DNA of 64,000 nt from Cellulomonas sp. Leaf395 (GCF_001424125.1 NZ_LMQI01000004.1:248001-312000); one strand, 5' to 3'; numbered from the stretch's first letter, positions 18,633 to 26,038 are shown. Program-made: numbers and translations. The notes: generated by a model from the letters alone, not told the origin.

Positions 18633-19274
18633 ATGGTGTGGTTGGAGATCGTCGGCTGGGTCGGTTCGCTTCTGGTCATCGTCTCGCTCACGCAGGCGCG
18701 GGTGCTGCGCTTCCGGGTGCTGAACCTCGCCGGAGCGGTGTTCGCGACGGCGTACAACGCGATCGTCGGCATCTGGCCGTTCGCGGTCATGAACGGGGTC
18801 ATCGCGATCATCGACGTGTACTGGTTGTTCCGGCTGCATCGCGAGCGGCACGACGAGCAGGTCTACGGCGTCCTCGAAGTCCGGGCCGACGACGCCGTCC
18901 TGCGCCACCTGCTCGACGCGCACGCCCGCGACATCGCCCGGTTCCACCCCGCGTTCGCCGCGACCGACCGCACTGACCCCGTCGCGTCTGCCGCGTTCGT
19001 CGTCGTGCGCGGCGACGAGCTGGTCGGCGCGGTCGTCGTCCGGTCCGCCGGTGACGGGGTCGGTCGGGTGGACCTCGACTACGTGACACCGCGGTACCGG
19101 GACTTCACGCCCGGCGAGTTCGTGTACCGGGACAGCGGGGTGTTCGCCGCGCACGGGTTCCGTCGGCTGGTGGTCGGCGGGTCGCCCGCCCCCGAGGCAC
19201 GCGCTTACCTCGAGCGGGTGGGGTTCCGGTCGACTGCCGACGGCTGGGAGCGCGAGGTGGCTGCGGTGGCCTGA
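18633..19274 (+). CDS. YgjV-like membrane protein fused to a GNAT-like domain
   Basis: A 213-aa protein. Residues 1-70 form about three membrane helices of the YgjV (inner membrane, sulfate-stress) type: VGWVGSLLVIVSLTQARVLRFR, then LNLAGAVFATAYN and GIWPFAVMNGVIAIIDVYWL. Residues ~80-213 look like a cytoplasmic GNAT-type domain, with an ARAYLERVGFRSTADGWER ending that matches the last strands of acetyltransferases. The pyrophosphate loop is weak, so catalysis is uncertain. The -10-like TAGTCT at 18621-18626 lies six bases before ATG 18633, suggesting leaderless translation. Confidence 0.7.
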   Translation: MVWLEIVGWVGSLLVIVSLTQARVLRFRVLNLAGAVFATAYNAIVGIWPFAVMNGVIAIIDVYWLFRLHRERHDEQVYGVLEVRADDAVLRHLLDAHARDIARFHPAFAATDRTDPVASAAFVVVRGDELVGAVVVRSAGDGVGRVDLDYVTPRYRDFTPGEFVYRDSGVFAAHGFRRLVVGGSPAPEARAYLERVGFRSTADGWEREVAAVA

Positions 19275-19335
19275 CGGCACCTGCCCCTGCCGCGGCGTGC
19301 CCGGCGTTCACTCAGCGCGCGCAGTGGTTAGAGTG

Positions 19336-19353
19336 AGTTCGGACGACCGAACT
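19336..19353 (+). promoter_or_regulatory. Palindromic operator upstream of mntH
   Basis: AGTTCGG (19336-19342), four bases, then CCGAACT (19347-19353) form a perfect 7-4-7 dyad just after a TAGAGT -10-like box (19329-19334). It would overlap the transcription start. By position it could bind a DtxR/MntR-type manganese regulator; no such regulator is encoded in the window. Confidence 0.55.
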
Positions 19354-19370
19354 TTGGGACGAGGTGACCC

Positions 19371-20618
19371 ATGACCAGCAGCGCGACGGACGACGCCGTC
19401 CAGGTCGCCACCCCGCGGCGTCGTCGTGCCCCCCTGCTGCTCGGCCCTGCGTTCGTCGCGGCCATCGCCTACGTCGACCCGGGGAACGTCGCCGCCAACC
19501 TCACGGCCGGCGCGCGGTACGGCTACCTGCTGCTGTGGGTGCTGGTCGTGGCGAACGCGATGGCCGTGCTCGTCCAGTACCAGTCCGCGAAGCTCGGCCT
19601 GGTCACGGGCGACTCGCTGCCCGGGGTGCTCGGGCAGCGGATGCGTCGCACCCCGCGGCTGGCGTTCTGGGTGCAGGCCGAGGTGGTCGCGGCGGCCACC
19701 GACATCGCCGAGGTCGTCGGCGGCGCCATCGCCCTCCAGCTGCTCTTCGGCGTCCCGCTGCCGCTCGGTGGGCTGATCGTCGGCGTCGTGTCCCTGCTCC
19801 TGCTGGCCACGCAGAACCGGTACGGGCAGCGGCGGTTCGAGCACGTCATCATCGCCCTGCTCGCCGTCATCACCGTCGGGTTCCTGGCCGGCCTGTTCGT
19901 CGCGCCGCCCGACGCCCGCGGGGTCCTGTCCGGTCTGGTCCCGCGGTTCGACGGCACCGACTCGGTCCTGCTCGCGGCGTCGATGCTGGGCGCCACCGTG
20001 ATGCCCCACGCCATCTACGTGCACTCGGCCCTGGCCCGCGACCGGCACGGACTGACCACCGGCGCGACGCTCACGGGGATGCTGCGGTCGACCCGCTGGG
20101 ACGTCGGCATCGCGCTGGCTGTCGCCGGCGCCGTCAACATCGGCCTCCTCCTGCTCGCCGCCTCGGGCCTGCGCGGCGTCCCCGGCACCGACTCGATCCC
20201 CGGCGCCTACGACGCCATCGCCGCCGCGCTGGGCGTCGGAATCGCGATCGCGTTCGCCATCGGCCTGCTCGCGTCGGGTCTGGCGTCCACCTCCGTCGGC
20301 GCCTACGCCGGCGCGACGATCATGGAAGGGCTGATCCACAAGCGCATCCCCCTGCTGGTCCGCCGCGTCGTCACCCTGATCCCGGCGATCGTCCTCCTGG
20401 CCGTCGGTGCCGACGCCACCTGGACCCTGGTCCTCTCGCAGGTGGTCCTCAGCTTCGGCATCCCGTTCGCGGTCATCCCCCTGGTCGCCCTGACGCGCAG
20501 CCGCACGGTCATGGGCTCCCACCGCAACGGCCCCTGGCTCCACGCCACCCTGCTCCTGGTGGTGACGCTGGTGGTCGCGCTGAACGTCACCCTCCTGATC
20601 CTGCTGCTCCTGAGCTGA
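19371..20618 (+). CDS. mntH: Nramp-family divalent metal (Mn2+/Fe2+) transporter
   Basis: A 415-aa proton-coupled metal importer with 11 or so membrane helices. The metal-binding helix-1 motif DPGN is present in AYVDPGNVAANLTAG near residue 37, and the helix-6 MPH motif in LGATVMPHAIYVHSAL near residue 205. Both unwound-helix sites that coordinate the metal are therefore intact. Length matches the bacterial family (about 410-420). ATG 19371 follows a GACGAGG site. A perfect dyad upstream suggests metal-responsive repression. Confidence 0.94.
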   Translation: MTSSATDDAVQVATPRRRRAPLLLGPAFVAAIAYVDPGNVAANLTAGARYGYLLLWVLVVANAMAVLVQYQSAKLGLVTGDSLPGVLGQRMRRTPRLAFWVQAEVVAAATDIAEVVGGAIALQLLFGVPLPLGGLIVGVVSLLLLATQNRYGQRRFEHVIIALLAVITVGFLAGLFVAPPDARGVLSGLVPRFDGTDSVLLAASMLGATVMPHAIYVHSALARDRHGLTTGATLTGMLRSTRWDVGIALAVAGAVNIGLLLLAASGLRGVPGTDSIPGAYDAIAAALGVGIAIAFAIGLLASGLASTSVGAYAGATIMEGLIHKRIPLLVRRVVTLIPAIVLLAVGADATWTLVLSQVVLSFGIPFAVIPLVALTRSRTVMGSHRNGPWLHATLLLVVTLVVALNVTLLILLLLS

Positions 20619-20673
20619 CGCCACCGCCCGCCCACCGCCCGCCCAGCCCGCCCACGCGCGCGGCGACGACATC

Positions 20674-20727
20674 GTGAGTTTCCGACGACATCGTCAACTG
20701 CAACTCACGACCTGGTCGGAAACTCAC
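20674..20727. repeat. REP-like palindromic repeat, family B copy 1
   Basis: GTGAGTTTCCGAC at 20674-20686 is the exact inverse of GTCGGAAACTCAC at 20715-20727, spanning 54 bases. Two more copies with the same layout are at 21792-21847 and 30587-30640. The stop codon of the AbiEi/DUF559 gene (20724-20726) lies inside the right arm, so the last codons of that gene are made of repeat sequence. Confidence 0.75.
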
Positions 20728-21683
20728 GACCTCGTCTCATGGGCGGTTCGTAGCTCGCGACGTGGTCGGAGTCGGGTCGTCGGTGGTGCGTACTGCAGGA
20801 GGCGGCGTGTCAGGGCGTCGGTGGTCAGATCCTCCTTCGTAACGCGCAGGATGCGATGACCCGTCTCCAGCACGGCGTCGTGCCGGCGCTTCTCCTGCAT
20901 GAACCGCTCGGCCTCACTGCCCGCGTACTTGGCACGCCCGTCGTACTCCAGCAGCAGTCGCCACTCCGGCCAGCCCAGATCCGCCCAGAACGTGCCGATC
21001 CTCGTCTCGACCGCGACCTGCGTGCTCGGGATCGGCAGGCCGTCCCTCAGGACGATGAAGCGCGCGGCGGACTCGCCCGGGGACTCGGCGCCATCGTCGG
21101 CGAGCGACAGGATCGCGCGAGCCCGGGCGGATCCGGGGCGACCAGCGCGTCCTGCGAGCAGGTCCTCCAACGCACCTCGGTCAGCGCCGATGCGCAGGGC
21201 AGCGTCGGCGATCACGAGCCCTCGCATGGGCGGGACGGTTGCGACGCAGTCGAGGACCGTCCGTTCGAGCGACGTGACTGGCAGGCCGAGGACGACCCTC
21301 CGCTGATCCGGGTCCGGGATGCCGACGTGCCGGGTGATCAGCGGGTCCGCACCCGAACCTGGGCGGTGGACTTGCCGGAGGTGAGTCGTATCCGGTGTTC
21401 GCCACAGCGGCAGCCCCCAGATCAGCGCAGCGGACTCATGGCTGAACCAGTGCTCGGCCTGCACGCGCTGATGGATGCCGACGATGCGCGCGAGCGCCAC
21501 TCTCCGACGACGATCGATGCCCGCTGTCGGTGAGTCGGGGAGGTAGACACCACGACCCACCCGCTCCCACCGGCCAGACTTGTGCAGTCCGCGGACGACC
21601 TCGTCCGGGTGGTCACGAGCGAGTCGCACCGCCGGAAGCGACGGACGCGACGGAGCGGTGCGGTCACTGGGTCGCCTCGACAT
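20724..21683 (-). CDS. AbiEi-type antitoxin-domain / DUF559 nuclease-like protein
   Basis: A 319-aa protein. The N-terminal ~60 residues (ARDHPDEVVRGLHKSGRWERVGRGVYLPD) resemble the winged helix of AbiEi family antitoxins. The C-terminal ~100 residues (FWADLGWPEWRLLLEYDGRAKY, then EKRRHDAVLETGHRILRVTKEDL) match the DUF559/Vsr-like restriction-endonuclease fold, with D and E-x-D acidic residues in place for metal binding. Such proteins are common as scattered singletons in actinobacteria, and no AbiEii toxin is next to it. ATG 21683 is preferred; ATG 21740 would add 19 residues. The gene is bracketed by two copies of repeat family B. Confidence 0.7.
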   Translation of the reverse strand: MSRRPSDRTAPSRPSLPAVRLARDHPDEVVRGLHKSGRWERVGRGVYLPDSPTAGIDRRRRVALARIVGIHQRVQAEHWFSHESAALIWGLPLWRTPDTTHLRQVHRPGSGADPLITRHVGIPDPDQRRVVLGLPVTSLERTVLDCVATVPPMRGLVIADAALRIGADRGALEDLLAGRAGRPGSARARAILSLADDGAESPGESAARFIVLRDGLPIPSTQVAVETRIGTFWADLGWPEWRLLLEYDGRAKYAGSEAERFMQEKRRHDAVLETGHRILRVTKEDLTTDALTRRLLQYAPPTTRLRPRRELRTAHETRS

Positions 21684-21791
21684 GAGACGACGGTGCCGCC
21701 AGATGGCCGCCACCCACAGCCCGCCCGGTTGTCTGTGCACGACTGCTCATCCGCCGAGCCTGTGGACGGGTCGAGCGGCAGGCCGCGAGAT

Positions 21792-21847
21792 CGTCAGTCT
21801 CCGACGGCATCGTCAGTCGCAACTCACGAGGTCGTCGGAAACTGACG
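21792..21847. repeat. REP-like palindromic repeat, family B copy 2
   Basis: CGTCAGTCTCCGAC (21792-21805) is the inverse of GTCGGAAACTGACG (21834-21847) with one mismatch, 56 bases end to end. It shares internal sequence (CATCGTCA, AACTCACGA) with copy 1. The stop codon of the sigma-factor gene (21824-21826) lies within it, so the sigma C-terminus RQFPTTS is partly encoded by the element. Confidence 0.72.
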
Positions 21848-23377
21848 AACACGTGGCTGCCGGGGGTAGGGGTCGGTGAGGGCGGCCAGGCGGGTTTCCA
21901 GATGGGTGCGTTCGGTCGGGTTCGTGACCAGGGACAGGGCTGCGCGATACGCCGCCGCGGCGGCGGTCGGGTGGCCGGCGCGGCGGAGGAGCTCGGCGCG
22001 GACGGCGGGGACCCGGTGGTGGCGCGGGAGGGCGTCGTCGAGGCCGTCGAGCAGCTGCAGGCCCGCCTCCGGGCCCGATGCCTCGGCCACGGCCACCGCC
22101 CGGGCCAGCCGCACGACCGGTGAGCCGGTGAGGGTCTCGAGCTGGGCGTACAGGTCGGCGATGGTCGACCAGCGGGTGTCCGCGGCGGTCGGCGCGGTCG
22201 CGTGCTCGGCCGCGATCAGTGCCTGCAGCCGGTACTCGGTCGCGAGCCGACCCTGGTGGCCCGACGGACCCGGCGTAGCCAGAGGTGGTCTCGTCGGGTC
22301 GGTTCCCGACGGACCTGGCGGGGTGGCCAGACGTGGTCCGGTCGGGCCGGTTGTCGACGGACTCGGCGGGGCGGCCCGGGGTGATCTGGTCGGGCCGGTT
22401 GTCGGCGGACCCGGCGGGGTAGCCAGAGGTGGTCGCGTCGGGCCGGTCGACGTGGGATCGGTGGGCGTCGTGGAGCCGGGCGACGTCGTCGAACGCGCGC
22501 CGTCGGGCGGTGTGGGGGTGCCTGGCGCGAGCGACTCCAGCAGGGCCACGCCCTCCGCGATCTCGTCGTGGTGCCAGCGGGAGCGGTCCTGGTCCGGGAG
22601 GAGGATCAGCGCGCCGGAGGGGTCCAGCCGGGTGTCGCGGCGGGAGTGCTGCAGGAGCAGCAGGGCAAGCAGGGAGCGGACGACGGCGCGGCCGGGCAGC
22701 AACGCGTCGAGGACGCGCAGGAGCCGGATGGCCTCGTCGCCGAGGTCGACACGCAGGGCGACGTCCCCGACGCCGGGGTGGTAGCCGGAGGTGAAGGCGA
22801 GGTAGACGACCGTCGCGACGACGTCCAGGCGTTCGTCCAGCCGCTCCGCAGCGGGGGTCGCGAAGGGGATGCCGGACGATGCGAGCCGTTTCTTGGCGCG
22901 GGTCAGCCGGGCGGCCATGGTCGACTCCTGGACGAGCAGGAGCCGGCCGATCTCGGTGGTGGTGAGGCCGACGACGAACCGCAGGGTCAGGGCGACACGG
23001 TCGTCGGGCGCGATCGCGGGGTGGCAGCAGGCGAAGATCAGTCGGAGCTGCTCGTCGGCCACGTGGGCGCCGGGGTCGACGACGGCCGCGGCGGCGGCAC
23101 GCATCTCGTCGTCGACGACCATCAGGGGTTCCTTCTTCCGTTGGACCGCTTCCGAGCGGAGGCGGTCGAGCACGCGCCGGCGCGCGGCTGTGAGCAGCCA
23201 CGCGCCGGTGTTCGTCGGGACGCCGTCGACGGGCCAGTGGCGCGCGGCGGACTCGAAGGCGTCGGAGACGGCGTCCTCGGCCAGGTCGGGGCGCGCGAAC
23301 TGGCCGATGAGCAAGCCGATCAGGCGGGACCAGTGGGCCTGCCAGGCGTCGGCGAGGGCGTCGTCGGATGGGGTCAC
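21824..23377 (-). CDS. ECF-type RNA polymerase sigma factor (YCII-associated, with DUF6596)
   Basis: A 517-aa extracytoplasmic-function sigma factor of the group paired with YCII/DGPF proteins. Region 2 is at residues ~10-80 (FARPDLAEDAVSDAFESAARHW, WLLTAARRRVLDRLR). Region 4 is at ~108-165 (DRVALTLRFVVGLTTTEIGRLL, ESTMAARLTRAKKRL). The TPR-like C-terminal extension starts near 180. It is about 100 residues longer than the usual ~410 because of a Pro/Thr/Gly-rich insertion at residues ~285-378 containing four 16-residue repeats. The GTG start at 23377 overlaps the stop of the small gene before it. It is the last gene of a coupled YCII-YCII-...-sigma series. Confidence 0.88.
   Translation of the reverse strand: MTPSDDALADAWQAHWSRLIGLLIGQFARPDLAEDAVSDAFESAARHWPVDGVPTNTGAWLLTAARRRVLDRLRSEAVQRKKEPLMVVDDEMRAAAAAVVDPGAHVADEQLRLIFACCHPAIAPDDRVALTLRFVVGLTTTEIGRLLLVQESTMAARLTRAKKRLASSGIPFATPAAERLDERLDVVATVVYLAFTSGYHPGVGDVALRVDLGDEAIRLLRVLDALLPGRAVVRSLLALLLLQHSRRDTRLDPSGALILLPDQDRSRWHHDEIAEGVALLESLAPGTPTPPDGARSTTSPGSTTPTDPTSTGPTRPPLATPPGPPTTGPTRSPRAAPPSPSTTGPTGPRLATPPGPSGTDPTRPPLATPGPSGHQGRLATEYRLQALIAAEHATAPTAADTRWSTIADLYAQLETLTGSPVVRLARAVAVAEASGPEAGLQLLDGLDDALPRHHRVPAVRAELLRRAGHPTAAAAAYRAALSLVTNPTERTHLETRLAALTDPYPRQPRVRQFPTTS
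22250..22441 (-). repeat. Four tandem 48-bp repeats inside the sigma-factor gene
   Basis: Codons 313-376 are four in-frame 48-base units encoding PTRPPLATPPGPPTTG, PTRSPRAAPPSPSTTG, PTGPRLATPPGPSGTD and PTRPPLATPGPSGHQG. The units differ by scattered substitutions and stay in frame, so the protein is not disrupted. The segment sits in the linker before the conserved YRLQALIAAEHA block of the C-terminal domain. Confidence 0.85.
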
Positions 23378-23601
23378 GCGACGGGCCGCACCTCGAACGT
23401 GCCCGACGCGGGCAGCTGGTCGAGGACCACGTCGAGGTCCGTCGCGTCGAGCACCTGGATGCCGGTCAGCTCCGACGCGGGCCCGTCGAACGTCCCGTCC
23501 CGCAGGGCGCGGTCCTGCACCGACGTCGCCGTGTCCACGGAACCCAGTGTGATGCCGGCGGGCAGCACGGCCGGCCCGAACGCGAGGACGACGAACCTCA
23601 C
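23374..23601 (-). CDS. Small YCII-related protein
   Basis: A 75-aa protein (VRFVVLAFGPAVLPAGITLG...) ending GTFEVRPVA, which resembles the beta-strand ending (VEIRPV) of YCII/DGPF proteins but lacks the central GPYxE-GGFY core. It is too short to be a full family member and may be a trimmed paralogue. GTG 23601 overlaps the stop of the upstream YCII gene, and its own stop overlaps the sigma start. Both junctions are GTGA, indicating tight translational coupling and supporting a real gene. Confidence 0.6.
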   Translation of the reverse strand: MRFVVLAFGPAVLPAGITLGSVDTATSVQDRALRDGTFDGPASELTGIQVLDATDLDVVLDQLPASGTFEVRPVA

Positions 23602-23996
23602 GGCGCCGTCAGCGCGTGGTCGCCGTCGACGGGGACTCCGTCGACGAACCGCACGGTGGGTCGGATCTCGACGGACTCGCCGTTGAGCGCGAGCGCGGAC
23701 ACCGCCTCGGTCAGCGCGTCCAGCGACGTGCGGGCGACCAGGTAGAACCCGCCCACCTGCTCGGCGGTCTCGGCGTAGGGGCCGTCGGTGACGACCACCC
23801 CGGCGCGCCCGTCGGACCGCAGCGACCGCGCCCGGGCGGCTGCTCCGAGGGCCCGGGTGGCGACGATCTCCCACCCCTGGTCGGCGCAGTACTGCTGGAA
23901 CGCGCTGTGGGCGGCCCAGGCGCGATCGCGCTCCTCGGTGGTGAGTGCTTCGTCGCGGGCGTCGTCGCGGTAGAGCACCACGGTGAACTCGGCCAT
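23598..23996 (-). CDS. YCII-related (DGPF) protein
   Basis: A 132-aa member of the YCII-related family with the diagnostic VVVTDGPYAETAEQVGGFYLV core (residues ~68-88) and the SVEIRPT terminal strand. The fold is a dimeric ferredoxin-like alpha/beta barrel. In actinobacteria these genes accompany an ECF sigma factor, and their biochemical role is unproven. It lies directly upstream of the 75-aa gene and sigma factor in the same direction. Confidence 0.88.
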   Translation of the reverse strand: MAEFTVVLYRDDARDEALTTEERDRAWAAHSAFQQYCADQGWEIVATRALGAAARARSLRSDGRAGVVVTDGPYAETAEQVGGFYLVARTSLDALTEAVSALALNGESVEIRPTVRFVDGVPVDGDHALTAP

Positions 23997-24021
23997 GTCA
24001 GCTCCTGCTGGTCGGAGGACG

Positions 24022-24065
24022 CCTGGTGCGTCCCGCTGCCCCGATGACGGGTGGGCCGCACCAGG
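24022..24065 (-). terminator. Hairpin between two YCII genes
   Basis: CCTGGTGCG (24022-24030) pairs with CGCACCAGG (24057-24065), and CCCG/CGGG inside extends the stem. It occupies the 78-base gap between two co-directional YCII genes. There is no T-tract, so it could be a weak terminator, an mRNA processing site or an accidental GC-rich fold. Confidence 0.35.
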
Positions 24066-24074
24066 ATCGACACC

Positions 24075-24425
24075 TCACATCTGGGCGATCTCGCGGACCT
24101 CGATCGTGTACTCCGGAAGCAGCATCGCGTGCTTCAGCACGGCCTCCCGGTTCGGCGCGGTGACCAGGTAGAAGCCGCCGAGCTGCTCGGCGGTCTCGGC
24201 GAAGGGGCCCTCGGTGACCTCCGCGTCGTCGCCGGACCGCCGCAGGGTGACGGCGGTGGTCACCGACTGGAGCGCCTCGCTGGCCAGGAACGTCACGCCG
24301 AAGTCGGCGGCCTGGTCGTCGTAGTCGCCGTGCTGCCGGTAGTACTCGGCCTTCGTCGCCTCGTCGGCACCGTCCCAGTCGCCCTCGGTGGCGTAGAGGA
24401 GGACGACGAACGTCTGCGTGCTCAT
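24075..24425 (-). CDS. YCII-related (DGPF) protein
   Basis: A 116-aa paralogue of the neighbouring YCII proteins with VTEGPFAETAEQLGGFYLV and the YTIEVREI terminal strand. ATG 24425 overlaps the stop of the next YCII gene by four bases (ATGA). Together with its neighbours it forms an array of YCII cistrons running into the sigma-factor gene. Confidence 0.88.
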   Translation of the reverse strand: MSTQTFVVLLYATEGDWDGADEATKAEYYRQHGDYDDQAADFGVTFLASEALQSVTTAVTLRRSGDDAEVTEGPFAETAEQLGGFYLVTAPNREAVLKHAMLLPEYTIEVREIAQM

Positions 24426-24787
24426 GCGTCGTGCACCACGACCGGGCGCAGCTCGATGCCGCCGCCGTCGGTCAGCAGGTGCTCGCCGGCGAGCCGCGCC
24501 AGCCCCTGGGCGTCGTCGGTCTCGATGACGTAGTAGCCGCCGAGGTGCTCGGCCAGCTCGACGTACGGACCCTCGGTGATGGTCAGGTCGCCACCCTCGG
24601 GGCGCTGGACCGTGACGGCCTTCTTCGAGAGTCCCAGCTCGTCGCCGCCGAGGATGCGGTAGCCGCGCTCCTCGCACGCCGTGGAGAACGCGTCGTGCTC
24701 GCCCATCACGCGTTCCTGGACCTCCGGCGACGCGTTCTCCCAGAAGTCCTCGTCGCCCCAGAGCAGGAGTGTCCACCGGTCGGTCAT
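24422..24787 (-). CDS. YCII-related (DGPF) protein
   Basis: A 121-aa YCII-family protein (MTDRWTLLLWGDEDFW...) with ITEGPYVELAEHLGGYYVI and GIELRPVVV. It is the first gene of the leftward array that ends in the ECF sigma factor. Its start region faces the divergent ArsR gene across a 110-base intergenic region that holds the ArsR palindrome. Confidence 0.88.
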   Translation of the reverse strand: MTDRWTLLLWGDEDFWENASPEVQERVMGEHDAFSTACEERGYRILGGDELGLSKKAVTVQRPEGGDLTITEGPYVELAEHLGGYYVIETDDAQGLARLAGEHLLTDGGGIELRPVVVHDA

Positions 24788-24861
24788 GTCGTCATCTCCC
24801 TCATGCGTCCACTGTGCCTGTCGGGGTGATGACGCGCGAGGGTCTGGTGAATCGACAGCCC

Positions 24862-24891
24862 TTGACGGGCAAGTGGCTACTTGCCTATACA
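24862..24891 (+). promoter_or_regulatory. ArsR-family promoter with operator in the -35/-10 spacer
   Basis: TTGACG (24862-24867) and TATACA (24886-24891) are separated by 18 bases. That spacer is exactly the perfect dyad GGCAAGT-GGCT-ACTTGCC (24868-24885). A repressor bound there would block RNA polymerase. ATG 24898 lies six bases past the -10 box, so the transcript is probably leaderless. Confidence 0.75.
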
Positions 24892-24897
24892 GGACGT

Positions 24898-25188
24898 ATG
24901 GCAGCCGACGTCTTCAAGGCGATCGCCGACGCCACGCGCCGCGCGATCCTCGACGAGCTCCAGGAGCGCGACGGGCAGTCGCTGTTCGAGCTGTGCACGC
25001 GGCTGACCATGCGACACGGCCTGGGATCGACCCGGCAGGCCGTCTCGCAGCACCTGGAGGTGCTCGAGGAGGCCGGCCTGGTCACCGTCCGACGCGAGGG
25101 CCGCTACAAGTTCCACCACCTCGACACCGGCCCGCTGCGGCAGATCGCCACGCGGTGGCCGGTTCCCGACGAAGGAGAGTCCCCATGA
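24898..25188 (+). CDS. ArsR-family winged-helix regulator
   Basis: A 96-aa repressor-type protein. ADVFKAIADATRRAILDEL is the standard ArsR N-terminal helix, and STRQAVSQHLEVLEEAGLVTVRREGR is the recognition helix and wing. No Cys metal-binding pair is visible, so it is likely one of the many non-metal members found next to VOC or SRPBCC genes. ATG 24898 is favoured by the promoter placement. Its ATGA overlaps the VOC gene, and it probably autoregulates through the palindrome in its promoter. Confidence 0.9.
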   Translation: MAADVFKAIADATRRAILDELQERDGQSLFELCTRLTMRHGLGSTRQAVSQHLEVLEEAGLVTVRREGRYKFHHLDTGPLRQIATRWPVPDEGESP

Positions 25189-25580
25189 TCCGCATCACCG
25201 TGACCAGCGTGTTCGTCGACGACCAGCGCAAGGCCCTCGACTTCTACACCGACGTCCTCGGGTTCGTCGTGAAGAACGACATCCCCCTCGGCGGCGACGA
25301 CCGGTGGCTCACGGTCGTCTCGCCGGCCGCCCCGGACGGCGTCGAGCTCCTCCTCGAGCCCAGCGGGCATCCCGCGGTCGGCCCCTACAAGGCGGCGCTG
25401 GTCGAGGACGGCATCCCCGCCACCTCGTTCGGGGTCGACGACGTGCAGGCGGAGTTCGAGCGGCTGACCGCGCTGGGCGTGCGGTTCGTGCAGCCGCCGA
25501 CGGACATGGGCCCCGTCATCGTCGCGGTGCTCGACGACACCTGCGGCAACCTCATCCAGCTCGCCCAGATGACGGCTTAG
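25185..25580 (+). CDS. VOC-family (glyoxalase/bleomycin-resistance-like) protein
   Basis: A 131-aa vicinal-oxygen-chelate protein with paired beta-alpha-beta-beta-beta modules (VFVDDQRKALDFYTDVLGFVV; VELLLEPSGHPAVGPYK; CGNLIQLAQM). It is translated together with the ArsR gene through an ATGA overlap. Members bind a metal and act in isomerisation, ring opening or antibiotic sequestration, and the substrate here is unknown. Its 3' end overlaps the opposing YCII gene by four bases. Confidence 0.88.
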   Translation: MIRITVTSVFVDDQRKALDFYTDVLGFVVKNDIPLGGDDRWLTVVSPAAPDGVELLLEPSGHPAVGPYKAALVEDGIPATSFGVDDVQAEFERLTALGVRFVQPPTDMGPVIVAVLDDTCGNLIQLAQMTA

Positions 25581-25942
25581 AGACCGTCCGGGGGAGCGAT
25601 CGACTCGCGGATCTCGGCGACCTCGCCCGTCCCGCGGATGAGCTCGCCGACGAGCAGGGCCAGCCCGTCGACGTCGTCGGTCGCAATCCGGTAAAAGCCC
25701 GCGAGGACCTCGGTCGGCTCCGCGAAGGGGCCGTCCGTCACGGACGTCCGGCCGTCCCGCAGGCGCACCACCCGGGAGACCGAGTGATGGAGCTCGGCGC
25801 TGTCGTGGATGACGTGCCCGCCGTCGGCGCAGGCGCGTCCGAACGCCTCGTGCACCTGGTGCCCGGGGACGCGGTCGGGGGCGTCGTCGCCGTGCCAGAC
25901 CGTCTGGTCGCCGTACAGGGCCACGATGTACTCGGTGGTCAT
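25577..25942 (-). CDS. YCII-related (DGPF) protein
   Basis: A 121-aa YCII-family protein with TSVTDGPFAEPTEVLAGFYRI and VAEIRESI. Unlike the array at 23.6-24.8 kb it stands alone, convergent with the VOC gene, and may be a stray paralogue. The start at 25942 is an ATG. Confidence 0.85.
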   Translation of the reverse strand: MTTEYIVALYGDQTVWHGDDAPDRVPGHQVHEAFGRACADGGHVIHDSAELHHSVSRVVRLRDGRTSVTDGPFAEPTEVLAGFYRIATDDVDGLALLVGELIRGTGEVAEIRESIAPPDGL

Positions 25943-26038
25943 GGTCGTCCTCTCGTGCTCGTCGTCGGTCGGTCGTGGCCATGACGCACGCCGTCCCCAC
26001 CGATCGACAGAGTCGCACGTCGATGCTTCGGTGGACCG

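Noticed and set aside
22568..23686. Long forward frame opposite the sigma-factor gene
   Set aside because: Acid/Gly/Arg-rich antisense shadow with no motif; the reverse frame carries sigma regions 2 and 4.
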